NCBI RefSeq assembly: GCF_001435035.1
Contig: NZ_AZEU01000023.1
Location: 1-51,953 of the forward strand
Length of the DNA: 51,953 nucleotides
Source of the DNA: Lacticaseibacillus manihotivorans DSM 13343 = JCM 12514
GTDB lineage: Bacteria; Bacillota; Bacilli; Lactobacillales; Lactobacillaceae
Direction of reading: 5' to 3'
Below the pieces are notes generated by a model. It was given only the letters and a program-made list of their open reading frames with translations, did no database searches and had not been told where the DNA came from. The position numbers and the translations under genes are program-made. Shown here in pieces: positions 8,233-18,183 of this stretch. Numbering within the stretch: position 1 is the first letter of the stretch; every line of letters starts with the position of its first letter.

Positions 8233-9861
8233 TTACAGCACGCGAACCCCGAAGGATGGCATAAAGTAACTGGAAATCGAAGCAATTTTGACGTTTTCGC
8301 CTGGTTGAGGAGCAGCGATGTATTGGCCACCGCCAAGGTAAATCGCCACGTGATAAGTGTTACCACGAGAACCCCAGAATACCAAGTCCCCAACTTGTAA
8401 GTTGGAAATGGAAACCACAGTCCCGGCATATTCTTGCGCACCAGTGTAGCCGCCGATTTCTTTGTTGGCCCCATTGAGGTAAGCATAATGCGTCAAGCCA
8501 GAGCAATCGAAGCTGTTAGGCCCTTTGCCGCCCCAAACATATGGCTTGCCAAGTTGGGCTTTGGCCACGTTGATCACTGCGGCGATCCGAGCAGAACGGG
8601 AACCATTGGCACTAGCAGCAGTGGTTTGTTTAACCGTGTTCTTAACTGCTGGTGTTGTGGTTTGTTGCGTTGATGTCGTAGTAGAAGCAGCGGTAGTCGT
8701 TTGGGCTGGCGCCGTAGTGGTCGTAGTTGCGGCTTTAGGTGCAGTCGTCGTAGTCGTTGTTGTAGCCGCTTTTGGTGCGGTCGTGGTGGTTGCAGCTTGG
8801 TTGCTGTTAGCCGTGCCTTGAGCACCAAAGAAGCGAGCGGAAACAAAGTTACCATCGCTTAATTGATACCAAGTTTCACCATTTGCAGTCGTGGTTCCAA
8901 CGGCAGTCACTGTGGTGTTTGGTGCCAAGTACTTACCAGCAGCTTGTGAGTAACTAGCAGACTTCCATTCAGTGACCACAGAATCCGTGTAAGTGACCTT
9001 CAAAGATTGGGTCGCAGTGGTAGTGGTTGCACTAGTAGCTGGTGTCGCAGTGGTTTGAGTCGTCGCGGCAGGTGCCTTAGTGGCTTGCGCAGTTGTGGTG
9101 GTGCTAGTTGCAGGCGCAGCACTAGTGGTCTTGGTGGCAGCAGCTGCAGTAGTAGCTGTTGAAGCTGTATCTTCAGCAGTGGTACCAGTCGTTGAATTCG
9201 TGGTATCAGCAGCTGGTGTCGTCGTCGCTGCAGGTGCGGCAGTCGTGGTCGCAGCCTTAGTCGCAGTGGTAGCAGCTTGGGCTGGTTGTGCGACAGCCTT
9301 AGCTTGCGTAGTGCCAGCCTTGGCAGCAAAACGAGCAGGCACATAGCCACCATTAGCTAACTTGTACCAAGTTTCACCATTAGCTTGCACCGTAGAAACA
9401 GCTGTAGCGGTGGCATCACTGGTTAAGTACTTGCCTGAAGCATCAGAATAGTTGGTGCTGTTCCAAATGGTTACAGCGCCTTCAGTATAAGTTGCTTCAA
9501 CTTGGAAAGTCCCAGTTGCTGTGGTGGTTGTCGCAGTTTTCACATTTGCTGTGCTAGTCGCTGCTGGCGTTGCGCCACCGACTTGGAGATAGATTTCAGG
9601 GATCCACTCGTTAGTCCCAATTTGATACCAAATCGTGCCATTGACGGTTTTTTGACCGACAATCGCAATGGACTGGTCTTTGACTACGTAACGTTGCACC
9701 GTTTTAAATGCTGGCGTTTGCCAAACTGTGGTGGCACCTTCTGCATAGGTGACGGTACCAGTCGATGCACTAACAGTATTTGGTGCAGCGACTAATGTGG
9801 CAGCACCAGCAACCCCAGCTAAACCTGCAGCGATCGCAAAGGCCTTTTTTGACTCTGTCAT
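8233..9861 (-). CDS. Secreted SH3-NlpC/P60 peptidoglycan endopeptidase
   Basis: A 542-aa secreted wall hydrolase; ATG start with GGAGG seven bases upstream. Residues 1-33 are a signal peptide (cleavage about after VSA). Three SH3-like modules follow (about 35-95, 120-180, 285-345, each with a WYQ/WYK strand), separated by long Thr/Ala-rich linkers that probably span the wall. The C-terminal NlpC/P60 domain (about 423-542) has Cys in FDCSGL (about 453), His in YHVAIY (about 504) and a third polar residue in AAPQPG (about 519). Such enzymes cleave D-Glu-diaminopimelate or D-Glu-Lys type bonds in stem peptides and act in cell separation. It is monocistronic and has the same layout as the CHAP hydrolase at 193-1602. 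Confidence 0.93.
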   Translation of the reverse strand: MTESKKAFAIAAGLAGVAGAATLVAAPNTVSASTGTVTYAEGATTVWQTPAFKTVQRYVVKDQSIAIVGQKTVNGTIWYQIGTNEWIPEIYLQVGGATPAATSTANVKTATTTTATGTFQVEATYTEGAVTIWNSTNYSDASGKYLTSDATATAVSTVQANGETWYKLANGGYVPARFAAKAGTTQAKAVAQPAQAATTATKAATTTAAPAATTTPAADTTNSTTGTTAEDTASTATTAAAATKTTSAAPATSTTTTAQATKAPAATTQTTATPATSATTTTATQSLKVTYTDSVVTEWKSASYSQAAGKYLAPNTTVTAVGTTTANGETWYQLSDGNFVSARFFGAQGTANSNQAATTTTAPKAATTTTTTTAPKAATTTTTAPAQTTTAASTTTSTQQTTTPAVKNTVKQTTAASANGSRSARIAAVINVAKAQLGKPYVWGGKGPNSFDCSGLTHYAYLNGANKEIGGYTGAQEYAGTVVSISNLQVGDLVFWGSRGNTYHVAIYLGGGQYIAAPQPGENVKIASISSYFMPSFGVRVL

Positions 9862-9993
9862 CTAGATTCCTCCAATCAAAACTTAAGGACACTTTTAATA
9901 GCTTAAATTTTCTTAAATAGATAGTTACAGAATAGCACCATCACAGGCTTTTCACACCCGAATGCACGTTCGCAAACGCTTAAGTAGGCATAC

Positions 9994-10031
9994 AAAAAGC
10001 CGACAAGTCGGGGCTGGCCACGACTGTCGGC
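9994..10031 (-). terminator. Intrinsic terminator of deoCBD
   Basis: Stem GCCGACA/TGTCGGC with a T-run on the minus strand, right after the deoD stop codon. Confidence 0.75.
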
Positions 10032-10037
10032 GTAATA

Positions 10038-10745
10038 TTACAATCCCTTTACAACTGCGAATGCAAGCGCGATCATATCGTCAAAACTGGTTTGCCGTTC
10101 GATCGCCGTCGTTTCCTCACCAGTGATCAAATGATTCGATACCGTCAAAATAGCTAAAGCTTGGCGCTGATACTTTCGCGCCAACAGATATAGCGCTGGC
10201 GTTTCCATTTCGGTGGCCAACACCCCATACTTGATCAACTTGTGGCGATCTATTTCATCATTATAGAAGCGATCTTCACCAAGGACATTGCCGACTTGCA
10301 CCGATAAGCCTTGTGCTTGGGCTTCGTGATAGGCTTGATCGAGCAACTTGAAATCTGCCAACGGGGCAAAATACATCCCGGCGCCAAAGGTATTGAGAAT
10401 AATCGAAGAGTCTGTGGTTGACCCTTGTGCGAGGATAACGTCGCGCACTTTGACATCTGGGCTCAACCCGCCAGCTGTGCCCACGCGAATCAACACTTGA
10501 ACATCATAATCCACCATTAACTCAGTGGCATAAATGCTCATGGACGGAATCCCCATGCCAGTGGCTTGCACTGACACGCGCACGCCTTCAAAATACCCAG
10601 TATAGCCAAAGGCGTTGCGCACTGTGTTGTAACATACCGCATCCGTTAAATAAGTTTCCGCAATATACTTGGCGCGCAAAGGATCCCCTGGCAACAACAC
10701 GATCGGCGCAATGGCTGATTTTTTGGCATCAATATGCGTACTCAT
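10038..10745 (-). CDS. deoD: Purine-nucleoside phosphorylase, DeoD type
   Basis: A 235-aa homologue of the hexameric PNP, the usual size for the family. It splits purine (deoxy)ribonucleosides with phosphate into base and (deoxy)ribose 1-phosphate in the cytoplasm. Visible hallmarks are [17 protein letters not shown] at the N-terminus, RVGTAGGL, and EMETPALY in the substrate pocket. It lies 12 bp after deoB with AGGAGG before its ATG. Its product feeds DeoB, so it is the last gene of the deoC-deoB-deoD operon. Confidence 0.95.
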   Translation of the reverse strand: MSTHIDAKKSAIAPIVLLPGDPLRAKYIAETYLTDAVCYNTVRNAFGYTGYFEGVRVSVQATGMGIPSMSIYATELMVDYDVQVLIRVGTAGGLSPDVKVRDVILAQGSTTDSSIILNTFGAGMYFAPLADFKLLDQAYHEAQAQGLSVQVGNVLGEDRFYNDEIDRHKLIKYGVLATEMETPALYLLARKYQRQALAILTVSNHLITGEETTAIERQTSFDDMIALAFAVVKGL

Positions 10746-10757
10746 TTCACTTGCCTC

Positions 10758-11948
10758 CTATTGTAATTGTGACAAGAAGGAGCTTCCGAATTCACCTGGC
10801 GTCACGCCAAAATTATCCAGCACGGTGGCGCCAAGATCAGAAAACGGACTGCGCACCCCAAGATCCCCTGAAGCATTAAAAGTTGGACTGTAGGCAATCA
10901 ATGGCACATATTCGCGGGTATGATCCGTGCCGCGGAAACTTGGGTCATTGCCGTGATCAGACGTGATCAACAACAAGTCGTCGGCTTTCATCACCTTGAG
11001 CAATTCACCTAAACGCTGGTCAAATGCCATTAACGCTTCGCCATCGCCTTGCGCATTGCGACGATGGCCGTACATCGCATCAAAATCGACTAAGTTGGTA
11101 AAAATAAAGCCTTGGCGATCAGATTTCACCGCTTCAATGGTTTGCACCATGCCATCATCATTAGACACTGTATGCACGCCGTCATCTAAACCGATGCCAG
11201 AGAAGATATCATTGATCTTACCGATCCCATAAGTGGGCACGCCAGCTTGTTGCAGGCGATCCAAATCAGTCGGTGCAGTTGGCTTCAAGGTGTAGTCATG
11301 GCGATCAGAGGTCCGGGTGAATGTGTCTGCGGAGTCGCCGACATAAGGGCGAGCGATCACCCGCCCGATATGATACTCGTCAACGGTGATGCTGCGAGCG
11401 TATTCGCAAATGCGATACAACTCGTCCAATGGAATCACTGCTGTGTTGGCTGCAATTTGCAAAACTGAATCGCCTGAAGTGTACACAATGAGATCGCCAG
11501 TTTTAAGTTGGTGTTCACCGTACTCTTTGATCACATCTGTCCCCGAATAAGGCAGGTTGACGATTACTTTGCGCTTGGCGAAGGCTTCGATTTTTTTGAT
11601 CAAGGCATCTGGAAACCCTGCTGGGAAAAAGCCTAATGGTTGCGTCACCGGCAAGCCCATCATTTCCCAATGGCCATCCATCGAATCTTTGCCGACAGAG
11701 ATTTCATACATTTTGCCATAGTAACCTTGCGGGTTCGGCACTGGACCGACGCCTAATATCGGGCGCAGGCGTTCAATATTGCCGAGGCCTAAATGTTGCC
11801 AATTCGGCAAGCACAAGTCCCCATCAAAATGATCCCCGATATGGCCTAAAGTGTCTGCCCCAATATCGTGGAATTTGGCGGCATCAGGGGCTTCCCCGAT
11901 CCCAATAGAATCTGTGACGATTGCGATCACGCGGTTAAATTTGCTCAT
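10758..11948 (-). CDS. deoB: Phosphopentomutase
   Basis: A 396-aa enzyme that interconverts (deoxy)ribose 1-phosphate and 5-phosphate. The ATG at 11948 is chosen because GGAGG lies seven bases upstream and the protein then starts [22 protein letters not shown] as in the family. It belongs to the alkaline phosphatase superfamily: metal-binding Asp in [18 protein letters not shown], and [20 protein letters not shown] for the second metal site. Its start lies 14 bp inside deoC, so translation is probably coupled. It connects DeoD (sugar 1-phosphates) with DeoC (deoxyribose 5-phosphate). Confidence 0.96.
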   Translation of the reverse strand: MSKFNRVIAIVTDSIGIGEAPDAAKFHDIGADTLGHIGDHFDGDLCLPNWQHLGLGNIERLRPILGVGPVPNPQGYYGKMYEISVGKDSMDGHWEMMGLPVTQPLGFFPAGFPDALIKKIEAFAKRKVIVNLPYSGTDVIKEYGEHQLKTGDLIVYTSGDSVLQIAANTAVIPLDELYRICEYARSITVDEYHIGRVIARPYVGDSADTFTRTSDRHDYTLKPTAPTDLDRLQQAGVPTYGIGKINDIFSGIGLDDGVHTVSNDDGMVQTIEAVKSDRQGFIFTNLVDFDAMYGHRRNAQGDGEALMAFDQRLGELLKVMKADDLLLITSDHGNDPSFRGTDHTREYVPLIAYSPTFNASGDLGVRSPFSDLGATVLDNFGVTPGEFGSSFLSQLQ

Positions 11949-12603
11949 TTTCTGCCTCCATGAGAATCTCAACACCGGCACTGGCCCCGATGCGCGTCGC
12001 GCCAGCTTCGATCAATGCTTTGGCCTGCGCATAGGTGTGAATGCCACCGGCCGCTTTGACGCCTAAACGGGTGCCGACTGCTTGTTTCATCACCACCACG
12101 TCATGGACCGTCGCGCCACCTTTGGCGAAACCAGTGGAGGTTTTGACAAAATCAGCATCGGCTTGTTCAGCCAATTCGCATGCGCGCACAATTTGAGGAT
12201 CAGACAATAATGCGGCTTCAATGATCACCTTCAACAAACCACCTTTGGCGTGAGTTGCCGCCGCCACGGCTTGAATGTCTGCCTTAACGTGATCATCATG
12301 GCCGAATTTCAACTCGCCGATGTTCATCACCATGTCGATTTCTTGGGCACCTTCATCTAACGCATGGTTGGCTTCGGCGACTTTCACCAAAGTGGTGTTG
12401 GCGCCTAGTGGAAAGCCGATCACCGTACACACTTTCACATCACTCTCGCGCAACGCGGCATGGGCGCGCGGCACCCAATAAGGATTGAGACACACACTGG
12501 CAAAATGGTACTGCTTGGCTTGCGAGATCACGGTATCGATTTGCGCTTGCGTGGCATCTGGGGCTAACAACGTATGGTCAATATACTTGGCAAGGCTCAA
12601 CAT
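11935..12603 (-). CDS. deoC: Deoxyribose-phosphate aldolase
   Basis: A 222-aa class I aldolase that cleaves 2-deoxyribose 5-phosphate to glyceraldehyde 3-phosphate and acetaldehyde. The Schiff-base lysine is in [15 protein letters not shown] at the N-terminus and AAGGIHT near the C-terminus are typical. GGGAG precedes the ATG. It is the first gene of the deo operon. The upstream stretch has an extended -10 element (TGGTATGCT). No deoR-like gene lies alongside. Confidence 0.96.
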   Translation of the reverse strand: MLSLAKYIDHTLLAPDATQAQIDTVISQAKQYHFASVCLNPYWVPRAHAALRESDVKVCTVIGFPLGANTTLVKVAEANHALDEGAQEIDMVMNIGELKFGHDDHVKADIQAVAAATHAKGGLLKVIIEAALLSDPQIVRACELAEQADADFVKTSTGFAKGGATVHDVVVMKQAVGTRLGVKAAGGIHTYAQAKALIEAGATRIGASAGVEILMEAENEQI

Positions 12604-12633
12604 GTAATCGCTCCCTTTGGCTGATTTGACTTA

Positions 12634-12642
12634 AGCATACCA
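12634..12642 (-). promoter_or_regulatory. deoC: Extended -10 element for deoCBD
   Basis: On the minus strand TGGTATGCT, an extended -10 about 30 bp before deoC. No convincing -35 is seen. Confidence 0.45.
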
Positions 12643-12712
12643 TGGAACGCTTGAAAGTGGCGAAAATAAACAGAGGCAATCCATTTTCACTTCCGATTCA
12701 GAATTTTCCGTA

Positions 12713-12744
12713 CAAAAATGGCGCCTCAACCATAGGCGCCATTT
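12713..12744 (-). terminator. Intrinsic terminator of the rhamnose operon
   Basis: Perfect 10-bp stem AATGGCGCCT/AGGCGCCATT with a T-run on the minus strand, just after rhaD. Confidence 0.88.
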
Positions 12745-12754
12745 GCATCAAGGT

Positions 12755-13627
12755 TTATTTAATTAAGGAATCCCCATCGATGAAATCTTGATTTGGGGTA
12801 ATGGCGAATCGCTTGCATAAGTTCTTCAAATCTTGATCGGTGATTTCGTTGACGAACTTACCACCTTGAGATTGGACCGTGGTGTAGATCAAAGCCGCCT
12901 TTTCAACAGTTTCGATCAAACCAAAGGCTTCATCGATCGAATCGCCTGCCGCAAAGATCCCATGTTGTGGCCACAAGACTAAGCGGAAATCATTCATCTT
13001 TTCCGCGGTGGCTTCACCAATTTCATTGGTCCCTGGCGTCATGTATGGAATCACGCCGACACCTTCTGGGAAGACCACGACTGATTCGGCCTGCATCTTC
13101 CACAAAATGCGAGAGAAGACCTTCGCATCCAATGGCAAGGTAAAACTCATGGCGATGAGGTTGGTTGGGTGACAGTGCATGACAACACGTTGATCAGCGT
13201 CTTGCTTTTGACGAACGATGTGGGTCATCAAGTGCGCTGGAAATTCAGAGGTCGGCTGCCCCCCATCGTTAAAGCCCCAAAGCAGATCAACAGAGTGACC
13301 ATCTTCGGCGATGCGCACTAAGCCGGCATCACGTTCTGGAAAATCAATGACATTCTTGAAGTAACGACCAGTCCCAGTGACCAAGTACAGTTGGCCTTTC
13401 AATTCACTGGCATCAAAATCAATCGGAATGTTGCGCAGGACTTGATGGCAATCCAGATACGGTGCCACTTCTTCTGGGAACAAGCGGCAAGAGACGTTAC
13501 CCCCATTGCGTTCATCCCAACCATGATTGTAGAGCCCATAGGTGATTTTGCCTAATTGCTTCACATAAGGAGAATCAACGAATGCTGGCGCATATTCTGG
13601 GTTTAAAAACTGCTTTTTGGTATCCAT
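12755..13627 (-). CDS. rhaD: Rhamnulose-1-phosphate aldolase
   Basis: A 290-aa class II zinc aldolase. It splits L-rhamnulose 1-phosphate into dihydroxyacetone phosphate and L-lactaldehyde. Visible features: [14 protein letters not shown] (phosphate-binding), [10 protein letters not shown], the zinc-binding pair in [13 protein letters not shown], and [18 protein letters not shown] with the third histidine. AAGGAAG precedes the ATG. It is the last gene of the operon, 26 bp after rhaA, and is followed by a strong terminator. Confidence 0.95.
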   Translation of the reverse strand: MDTKKQFLNPEYAPAFVDSPYVKQLGKITYGLYNHGWDERNGGNVSCRLFPEEVAPYLDCHQVLRNIPIDFDASELKGQLYLVTGTGRYFKNVIDFPERDAGLVRIAEDGHSVDLLWGFNDGGQPTSEFPAHLMTHIVRQKQDADQRVVMHCHPTNLIAMSFTLPLDAKVFSRILWKMQAESVVVFPEGVGVIPYMTPGTNEIGEATAEKMNDFRLVLWPQHGIFAAGDSIDEAFGLIETVEKAALIYTTVQSQGGKFVNEITDQDLKNLCKRFAITPNQDFIDGDSLIK

Positions 13628-13653
13628 GTTAGATAGCTTCCTTCATATATAGT

Positions 13654-14931
13654 TTAGTTACGCTTGAATTGAACGTCTTTTTCGTACTGATGAATGTTGT
13701 CCATCCAATCAAAGCCAACTGGAACATTGTGATCTTGGCAGAACTTATCCCAAACAGCACCAAATGGCATACTCTTCAATTCTTCAGTTTCGATCAGACG
13801 AGTGGTGAAATCAGCGTTATATTCAGATTGCTTTAATTGATCGATTGGCGCCAACATTGCTTGCAACAAACTCTTTTGAGTTGCGCGAGCGCCTACGACC
13901 CAAGCTGCAACCCGGTTGATGGTCGCATCAAAAAAGTCCAAACCAATATGCGTACGATCCAACAAGTTGTCCCGAACTAATGACCGCGTGATCCGCAGCA
14001 AAGCGTCGTCGACGATCACGGTATGATCAGAATCCCAACGCACTGGACGAGAAACGTGCATGAACAGATCCTTTTTGGTGAATGGGAAGTATGACGCAAA
14101 TTTATCAGAAACATCTTCTGTTGGGTGGAAGTGTCCGGCGTCGATGGTCCAAAGTTTTTGACGGGTGATCGCATAGTATTGATAAAATTCGTGAGAACCA
14201 ACGGTGAAGGATTCAATGCCTGGGGCACCAAACAGCTTGCCTTCAAAGGAATCTTGCTCATTAGCTTCTGGGTAATCTTTAGCTTCGATTTCATCAAGCG
14301 ATGCCAACATGCGTTCACGTGGGGTCAACTTGTCAATTGGGTTGTCTTTAAAACCATCTGGGACCCAGAAGTTGTTGTAGCAAGTTTGACCGAGTTGTTC
14401 ACCGATGTAGTTGGAAACTTCACGCGTCAACTTACCGTGTTGAATCCAGTAGTCGCGGATGTTCTTATCAGGACTGGCCACCGTCATATTGTCTTTAACA
14501 TTAGGATGGGAGAAAAACGTCCCGTTGTTATCTAGGCCAATACCTTCTTTTTTCGCCCAGTCGATCCAGTAATCGAAGTCTTCTGGCTTGATGTCGTTGA
14601 AGTCTTTTTTCTTACCGTCTTTGGCAACGGCGTAAATCATGTGCAACGCCACACGGTGTTTCCCAGGGATCAAACTCAAGGCTTCATGCAGATCACTGGT
14701 CAATTCATCAGGGGTGCGGGCAACGCCAGGATAATCCCCAGTCACGGCAATGCCGCCAGTTAATTCTTGTTCAGGGTTTAAGAACCCGTGAATGTCATCG
14801 CCTTGCCAGCAATGCAAGGACAATGGGACAGTTTCCAAACGCTTCATGGCCGCTTCAGTATCAACACCCACTTCGGCATAGCGTTCTTTAGCAATTTCGT
14901 AAGCTTTATCAACAGTTTCTGCTTTAACCAT
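13654..14931 (-). CDS. rhaA: L-rhamnose isomerase
   Basis: A 425-aa metal-dependent isomerase that converts L-rhamnose to L-rhamnulose, close to the usual 418-425 aa. The metal-site region includes LDNNGTFFSHP, TIDAGHFHPTED and HVSRPVRWDSDHTV, and the N-terminal SLHCWQGDDIHGFL is characteristic. AAAGGAG lies ten bases before the ATG. It sits between rhaM and rhaD in the operon. Confidence 0.97.
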   Translation of the reverse strand: MVKAETVDKAYEIAKERYAEVGVDTEAAMKRLETVPLSLHCWQGDDIHGFLNPEQELTGGIAVTGDYPGVARTPDELTSDLHEALSLIPGKHRVALHMIYAVAKDGKKKDFNDIKPEDFDYWIDWAKKEGIGLDNNGTFFSHPNVKDNMTVASPDKNIRDYWIQHGKLTREVSNYIGEQLGQTCYNNFWVPDGFKDNPIDKLTPRERMLASLDEIEAKDYPEANEQDSFEGKLFGAPGIESFTVGSHEFYQYYAITRQKLWTIDAGHFHPTEDVSDKFASYFPFTKKDLFMHVSRPVRWDSDHTVIVDDALLRITRSLVRDNLLDRTHIGLDFFDATINRVAAWVVGARATQKSLLQAMLAPIDQLKQSEYNADFTTRLIETEELKSMPFGAVWDKFCQDHNVPVGFDWMDNIHQYEKDVQFKRN

Positions 14932-14953
14932 AATATTTACGCTCCTTTTTGCG

Positions 14954-15268
14954 TTAATCTAAGTGGAAGACTTCTTCAAGGTCGTCGGCGACTGGGCTTT
15001 CATCTGGATTAGTTTTCATGATGGGTTCCATGAAGTGCCACCAGCGCTTGCAAACCTCAGTTTCAGCAATCGCGTTGTAAGCAGCGACATCTGGCACTTC
15101 CAGATAAGCCAAGGTTTGACCATTTTGCCGATTGAGATAAATCGAATAGTTTGTGGCTCCATGAGCCTTTAACGCTGCTTTCATTTCTGGCCAGATTTCA
15201 GCATGACGCTTAGCGTATTCATCATAAGCATCCGGATTGATGTACATGACTTGCGCAATACGATACAT
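14954..15268 (-). CDS. rhaM: L-rhamnose mutarotase
   Basis: A 104-aa dimeric alpha/beta-barrel protein that interconverts the alpha and beta anomers of L-rhamnose. The start is the ATG at 15268: AAAGGAG is nine bases upstream, and the length then equals the usual 104 aa (an ATG three codons earlier touches the Shine-Dalgarno). Conserved stretches are EYAKRHAEIWPEM, HGATNYSIYL and CKRWWHFM. The rhaB stop ends one base before this ATG, so the two are coupled. Confidence 0.95.
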   Translation of the reverse strand: MYRIAQVMYINPDAYDEYAKRHAEIWPEMKAALKAHGATNYSIYLNRQNGQTLAYLEVPDVAAYNAIAETEVCKRWWHFMEPIMKTNPDESPVADDLEEVFHLD

Positions 15269-15269
15269 A

Positions 15270-16736
15270 TCAGTCATCTCCTTTAAGTTGGCGAGCCAAG
15301 AAGGCTTGATAGTTTGCTAACACATGTGGATCTTGTTTTGCATCAGGTTGGAAGGTCTTTAAATCAAATGAATCTTCAATCAAATGCCGGCCAGCCACAA
15401 CGTCTTTAACTTGGCCAGTGGCGATCATTTGCACCATAATATTGCCAATCGCGGTGGCTTCACCAGGACCAGCCACAACGGTAATTCCAGCAAGGTCAGC
15501 GGTCATCTGATTCATCAAGGCAACATTAGAGCCGCCACCCACAATATTTAACGTGGTGATCGGATGCCCGACGATTTGGGCAAGCTTTTGCACAGAATCG
15601 GCGTAATACAGGGACAAATTGTCATAAATCACCCGGGCTAAAGCCCCAGGTGTCGTCGGCACGAACTGGTCAGTTTCTTTGGCGTAAGCTTGAAGCTCTT
15701 TGATCATGCTGTCTGGGTTTTGGAAGCGCAGATCATTGACATCGATAAACGTTCTAAAGGCCGGTTCTTGTTGCGCTAAGTCAGCAAGATCTGCAAATGA
15801 ATACTGGTCGTTAAGTTCAGCTTTGACTTTTTGGATGATCCACAAGCCCATAATGTTTTTTAAGAACCGGTAAGTCCCATAAGCACCCCACTCATTGGTG
15901 TAGTTTTCTTTGAACGCTGCCAGACCATTTTCTGGGGTGTTGAGTTCTGCGCCTAACAATGACCATGTCCCTGAGCTTAAGAACGCCCAATTTTCACCAA
16001 ATCCTGGAGTCCCGACCACAGCACTGGCGGTATCATGAGTCGCAGTGGTGATAACATCCGTTTCAGGAATGTCATATTGCTTATGCCATTTGCGACGAAC
16101 ACTGCCTAATAAGGTGCCAGCTTCAACCAAATGTGGAAATTGATCAGCATCCACATCGACTTCTGCCATCAAGTCTTTATCAAACAAGCCTTGGCGCAGG
16201 TTCAGCATTTGAGTGGTCGACGCATTCGTCACTTCAGTCACAGCGTTGCCGGTCAACACATAACCCAGATAATCTGGGATCATCATGATTTTATCGGCAC
16301 GCTTCAAGTCGTTTTTATCTTCGGTGTACAACTGGTACAACGTGTTGAACGCTTGGAACTGAATGCCAGTTTTTTCATAGATATATTCTTTAGGTAAGGC
16401 TGAAGTCAGATTGGCGATTGCTTGGTTCGTTCGTGAATCACGATAGGCGATCGGATCGTGTAATTTGTTGCCTGCTTCATCGATCAACACATAATCGACA
16501 GCCCAAGTGTCGATGCCTAAGTTCACATGATTGATCCCACGCGCTTTGATCTTGCTGAGTCCTTCTAAAACTTCACAGATCAAATGATCCACTTGCCAGC
16601 GATCATGACCTTCCACATGCTCAAAGCCATTTTTAAAACGATGGGCTTCTTCTAAATGGAGCTTGCCTTCTTCAACTGAAGCTAAGATCAAGCGACCACT
16701 TGAAGCCCCAATATCAACTGCGACGTAATAATGCAT
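15270..16736 (-). CDS. rhaB: Rhamnulokinase
   Basis: A 488-aa FGGY-type kinase that phosphorylates L-rhamnulose at C1 using ATP. The ATG at 16736 is preferred over a GTG three codons upstream because GAGGTG overlaps that GTG and is correctly spaced for the ATG. The N-terminal phosphate loop is VAVDIGASSGRLIL; GIDTWAVDYVLID, TATHDTASAV and LNIVGGGSNVALMNQMTAD follow in family order. It is the second gene after the transporter and is coupled to rhaM. Confidence 0.95.
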   Translation of the reverse strand: MHYYVAVDIGASSGRLILASVEEGKLHLEEAHRFKNGFEHVEGHDRWQVDHLICEVLEGLSKIKARGINHVNLGIDTWAVDYVLIDEAGNKLHDPIAYRDSRTNQAIANLTSALPKEYIYEKTGIQFQAFNTLYQLYTEDKNDLKRADKIMMIPDYLGYVLTGNAVTEVTNASTTQMLNLRQGLFDKDLMAEVDVDADQFPHLVEAGTLLGSVRRKWHKQYDIPETDVITTATHDTASAVVGTPGFGENWAFLSSGTWSLLGAELNTPENGLAAFKENYTNEWGAYGTYRFLKNIMGLWIIQKVKAELNDQYSFADLADLAQQEPAFRTFIDVNDLRFQNPDSMIKELQAYAKETDQFVPTTPGALARVIYDNLSLYYADSVQKLAQIVGHPITTLNIVGGGSNVALMNQMTADLAGITVVAGPGEATAIGNIMVQMIATGQVKDVVAGRHLIEDSFDLKTFQPDAKQDPHVLANYQAFLARQLKGDD

Positions 16737-16751
16737 GGTATTCACCTCGAG

Positions 16752-18053
16752 TTATTGCAATTTCTTTTTTTGATCTTCGTTTAAAAATTCTTCACCATAT
16801 TGTTCCTTGGTGATTTCTTCAAGGCTCTTGCCTCGCGTTTGTGGCGTCCAGATCAAGCCGATGATCAATGACACGATCAAAATGCCGATCATGATGTAAC
16901 CGCCGACGGAAAATCCAAGTTGCGCCATAATGGTCGGCACAAAAATCGAGTAAAGGCCGGCACTAGCCCGCACGATGAAGAACATGATGCCTTGAGAACC
17001 CGCTCTAAACTGGGTCGGGAATAATTCGGTGGCCCACAATGCGTACCAAGCTTGCGCACCGATCCCAGCAGAGATGCCCCATAATGCAGCGAAAGCCCAC
17101 AATGCCCAAGATTGGCTCATGCCCCAGAAGGTCAACAAGATCCAAGATAGCAGCGACATGATCGCACCAACACCGAAGAAGAAGCGATGATCCACTTTGT
17201 CGCCGAACTTCGCAAAACCGAAATACGTGCTTAAAGCAGTCAGTACCCAAATCAAGATATTTAACAGGCTAGATTGGGTCGCGTCGAGTTTGACAACGCT
17301 TTCGAAAATGTACGGAAGAAACATACCTTGAGAGCCGGCAACTAAATTCCACAATGCGTAGACCCCGATCAAAAACAGTAACCACTTGATCGATGTTTTA
17401 TTGGAGAACAAGGTGCGATAAGGATGGGCGTTGATAGCGGATTTATGACCCACACGCTTTTCTTCAGCCTTTTGATCCAACCAGTCTTGTGACTCTGGTA
17501 ACGTCCGTTGTAAGTTCCAGGCGATGAAAGCGACTATGGTCAAACCGCCAAAAATCAAGCGATTGCCTAACAAGCCTAAAGGATTTAATAACAGTGCCGC
17601 GATAAAGATCACCGCTGGGCCAAGTGACCAAGCAAATTGCGAAACCCCAATATTCTTAGCGCGCTCCGTTCCCGCAGCGGTTTCACCGATATAAGACCAT
17701 GACGCCGGAACCCCTGCACCGACCGCGATCCCGATGACAATAAAGCCTGCCAACAACATCGCAAAACTATTGGCAAATGCCACCAGCAACGTCCCGATCA
17801 TATAAACCAACATGTCATAAACGTAAATGAAACGTCGGCCAAACTTATCAGATAATGGCCCCCCGATGACAGCTCCAAGCGCTGCCCCGAAAGCATTTGC
17901 CGATAAGGCACCTAACACCCCGACCTCAAGGGTGCTGAGGCCAAAATGTTTCGTCCACATTGTTAAGCCGACCGACCCGGCAACGATACTGCCAGAGTCT
18001 AAGAAATTCGTAATAGATACACGAACTGTAGATTTTAACGATCCTTCTGCCAT
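16752..18053 (-). CDS. MFS transporter, probable L-rhamnose importer
   Basis: A 433-aa permease with 12 predicted transmembrane helices. The MFS loop 2-3 motif is GGPLSDKFGRR and its family is the sugar/metabolite:H+ symporters. As the first gene of a complete rhamnose operon, 16 bp before rhaB, it is probably the L-rhamnose uptake system; that substrate is inferred from context. GTAGGAGG precedes the ATG. A cre-like box lies upstream. Confidence 0.9.
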   Translation of the reverse strand: MAEGSLKSTVRVSITNFLDSGSIVAGSVGLTMWTKHFGLSTLEVGVLGALSANAFGAALGAVIGGPLSDKFGRRFIYVYDMLVYMIGTLLVAFANSFAMLLAGFIVIGIAVGAGVPASWSYIGETAAGTERAKNIGVSQFAWSLGPAVIFIAALLLNPLGLLGNRLIFGGLTIVAFIAWNLQRTLPESQDWLDQKAEEKRVGHKSAINAHPYRTLFSNKTSIKWLLFLIGVYALWNLVAGSQGMFLPYIFESVVKLDATQSSLLNILIWVLTALSTYFGFAKFGDKVDHRFFFGVGAIMSLLSWILLTFWGMSQSWALWAFAALWGISAGIGAQAWYALWATELFPTQFRAGSQGIMFFIVRASAGLYSIFVPTIMAQLGFSVGGYIMIGILIVSLIIGLIWTPQTRGKSLEEITKEQYGEEFLNEDQKKKLQ

Positions 18054-18108
18054 GCTGAACCTCCTACAAATTTATTTCATTTGCGCAAATCCTTGATTAC
18101 GGTTATCA

Positions 18109-18122
18109 TTTAATCGCTTACA
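18109..18122 (-). promoter_or_regulatory. Candidate cre (CcpA) site between the rha operon and its regulator
   Basis: TGTAAGCGATTAAA on the minus strand matches the TGWAANCGNTNWCA consensus at all but one position. It lies in the 130-bp divergent spacer, which suits catabolite repression of rhamnose use. Confidence 0.5.
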
Positions 18123-18183
18123 CGATATTCGCACAATGTCATAAACGTATTCGATTCGGAACAGAATCACAGGAGGCCCATTC

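Noticed and set aside
8049..8264. Small open frame after the sce7725 gene
   Set aside because: It is repeat element A plus a terminator; composition is basic and random-looking.
9862..9990. WalR-type box (TGTAAC...) upstream of the NlpC/P60 gene
   Set aside because: The second half-site is missing at the required spacing.
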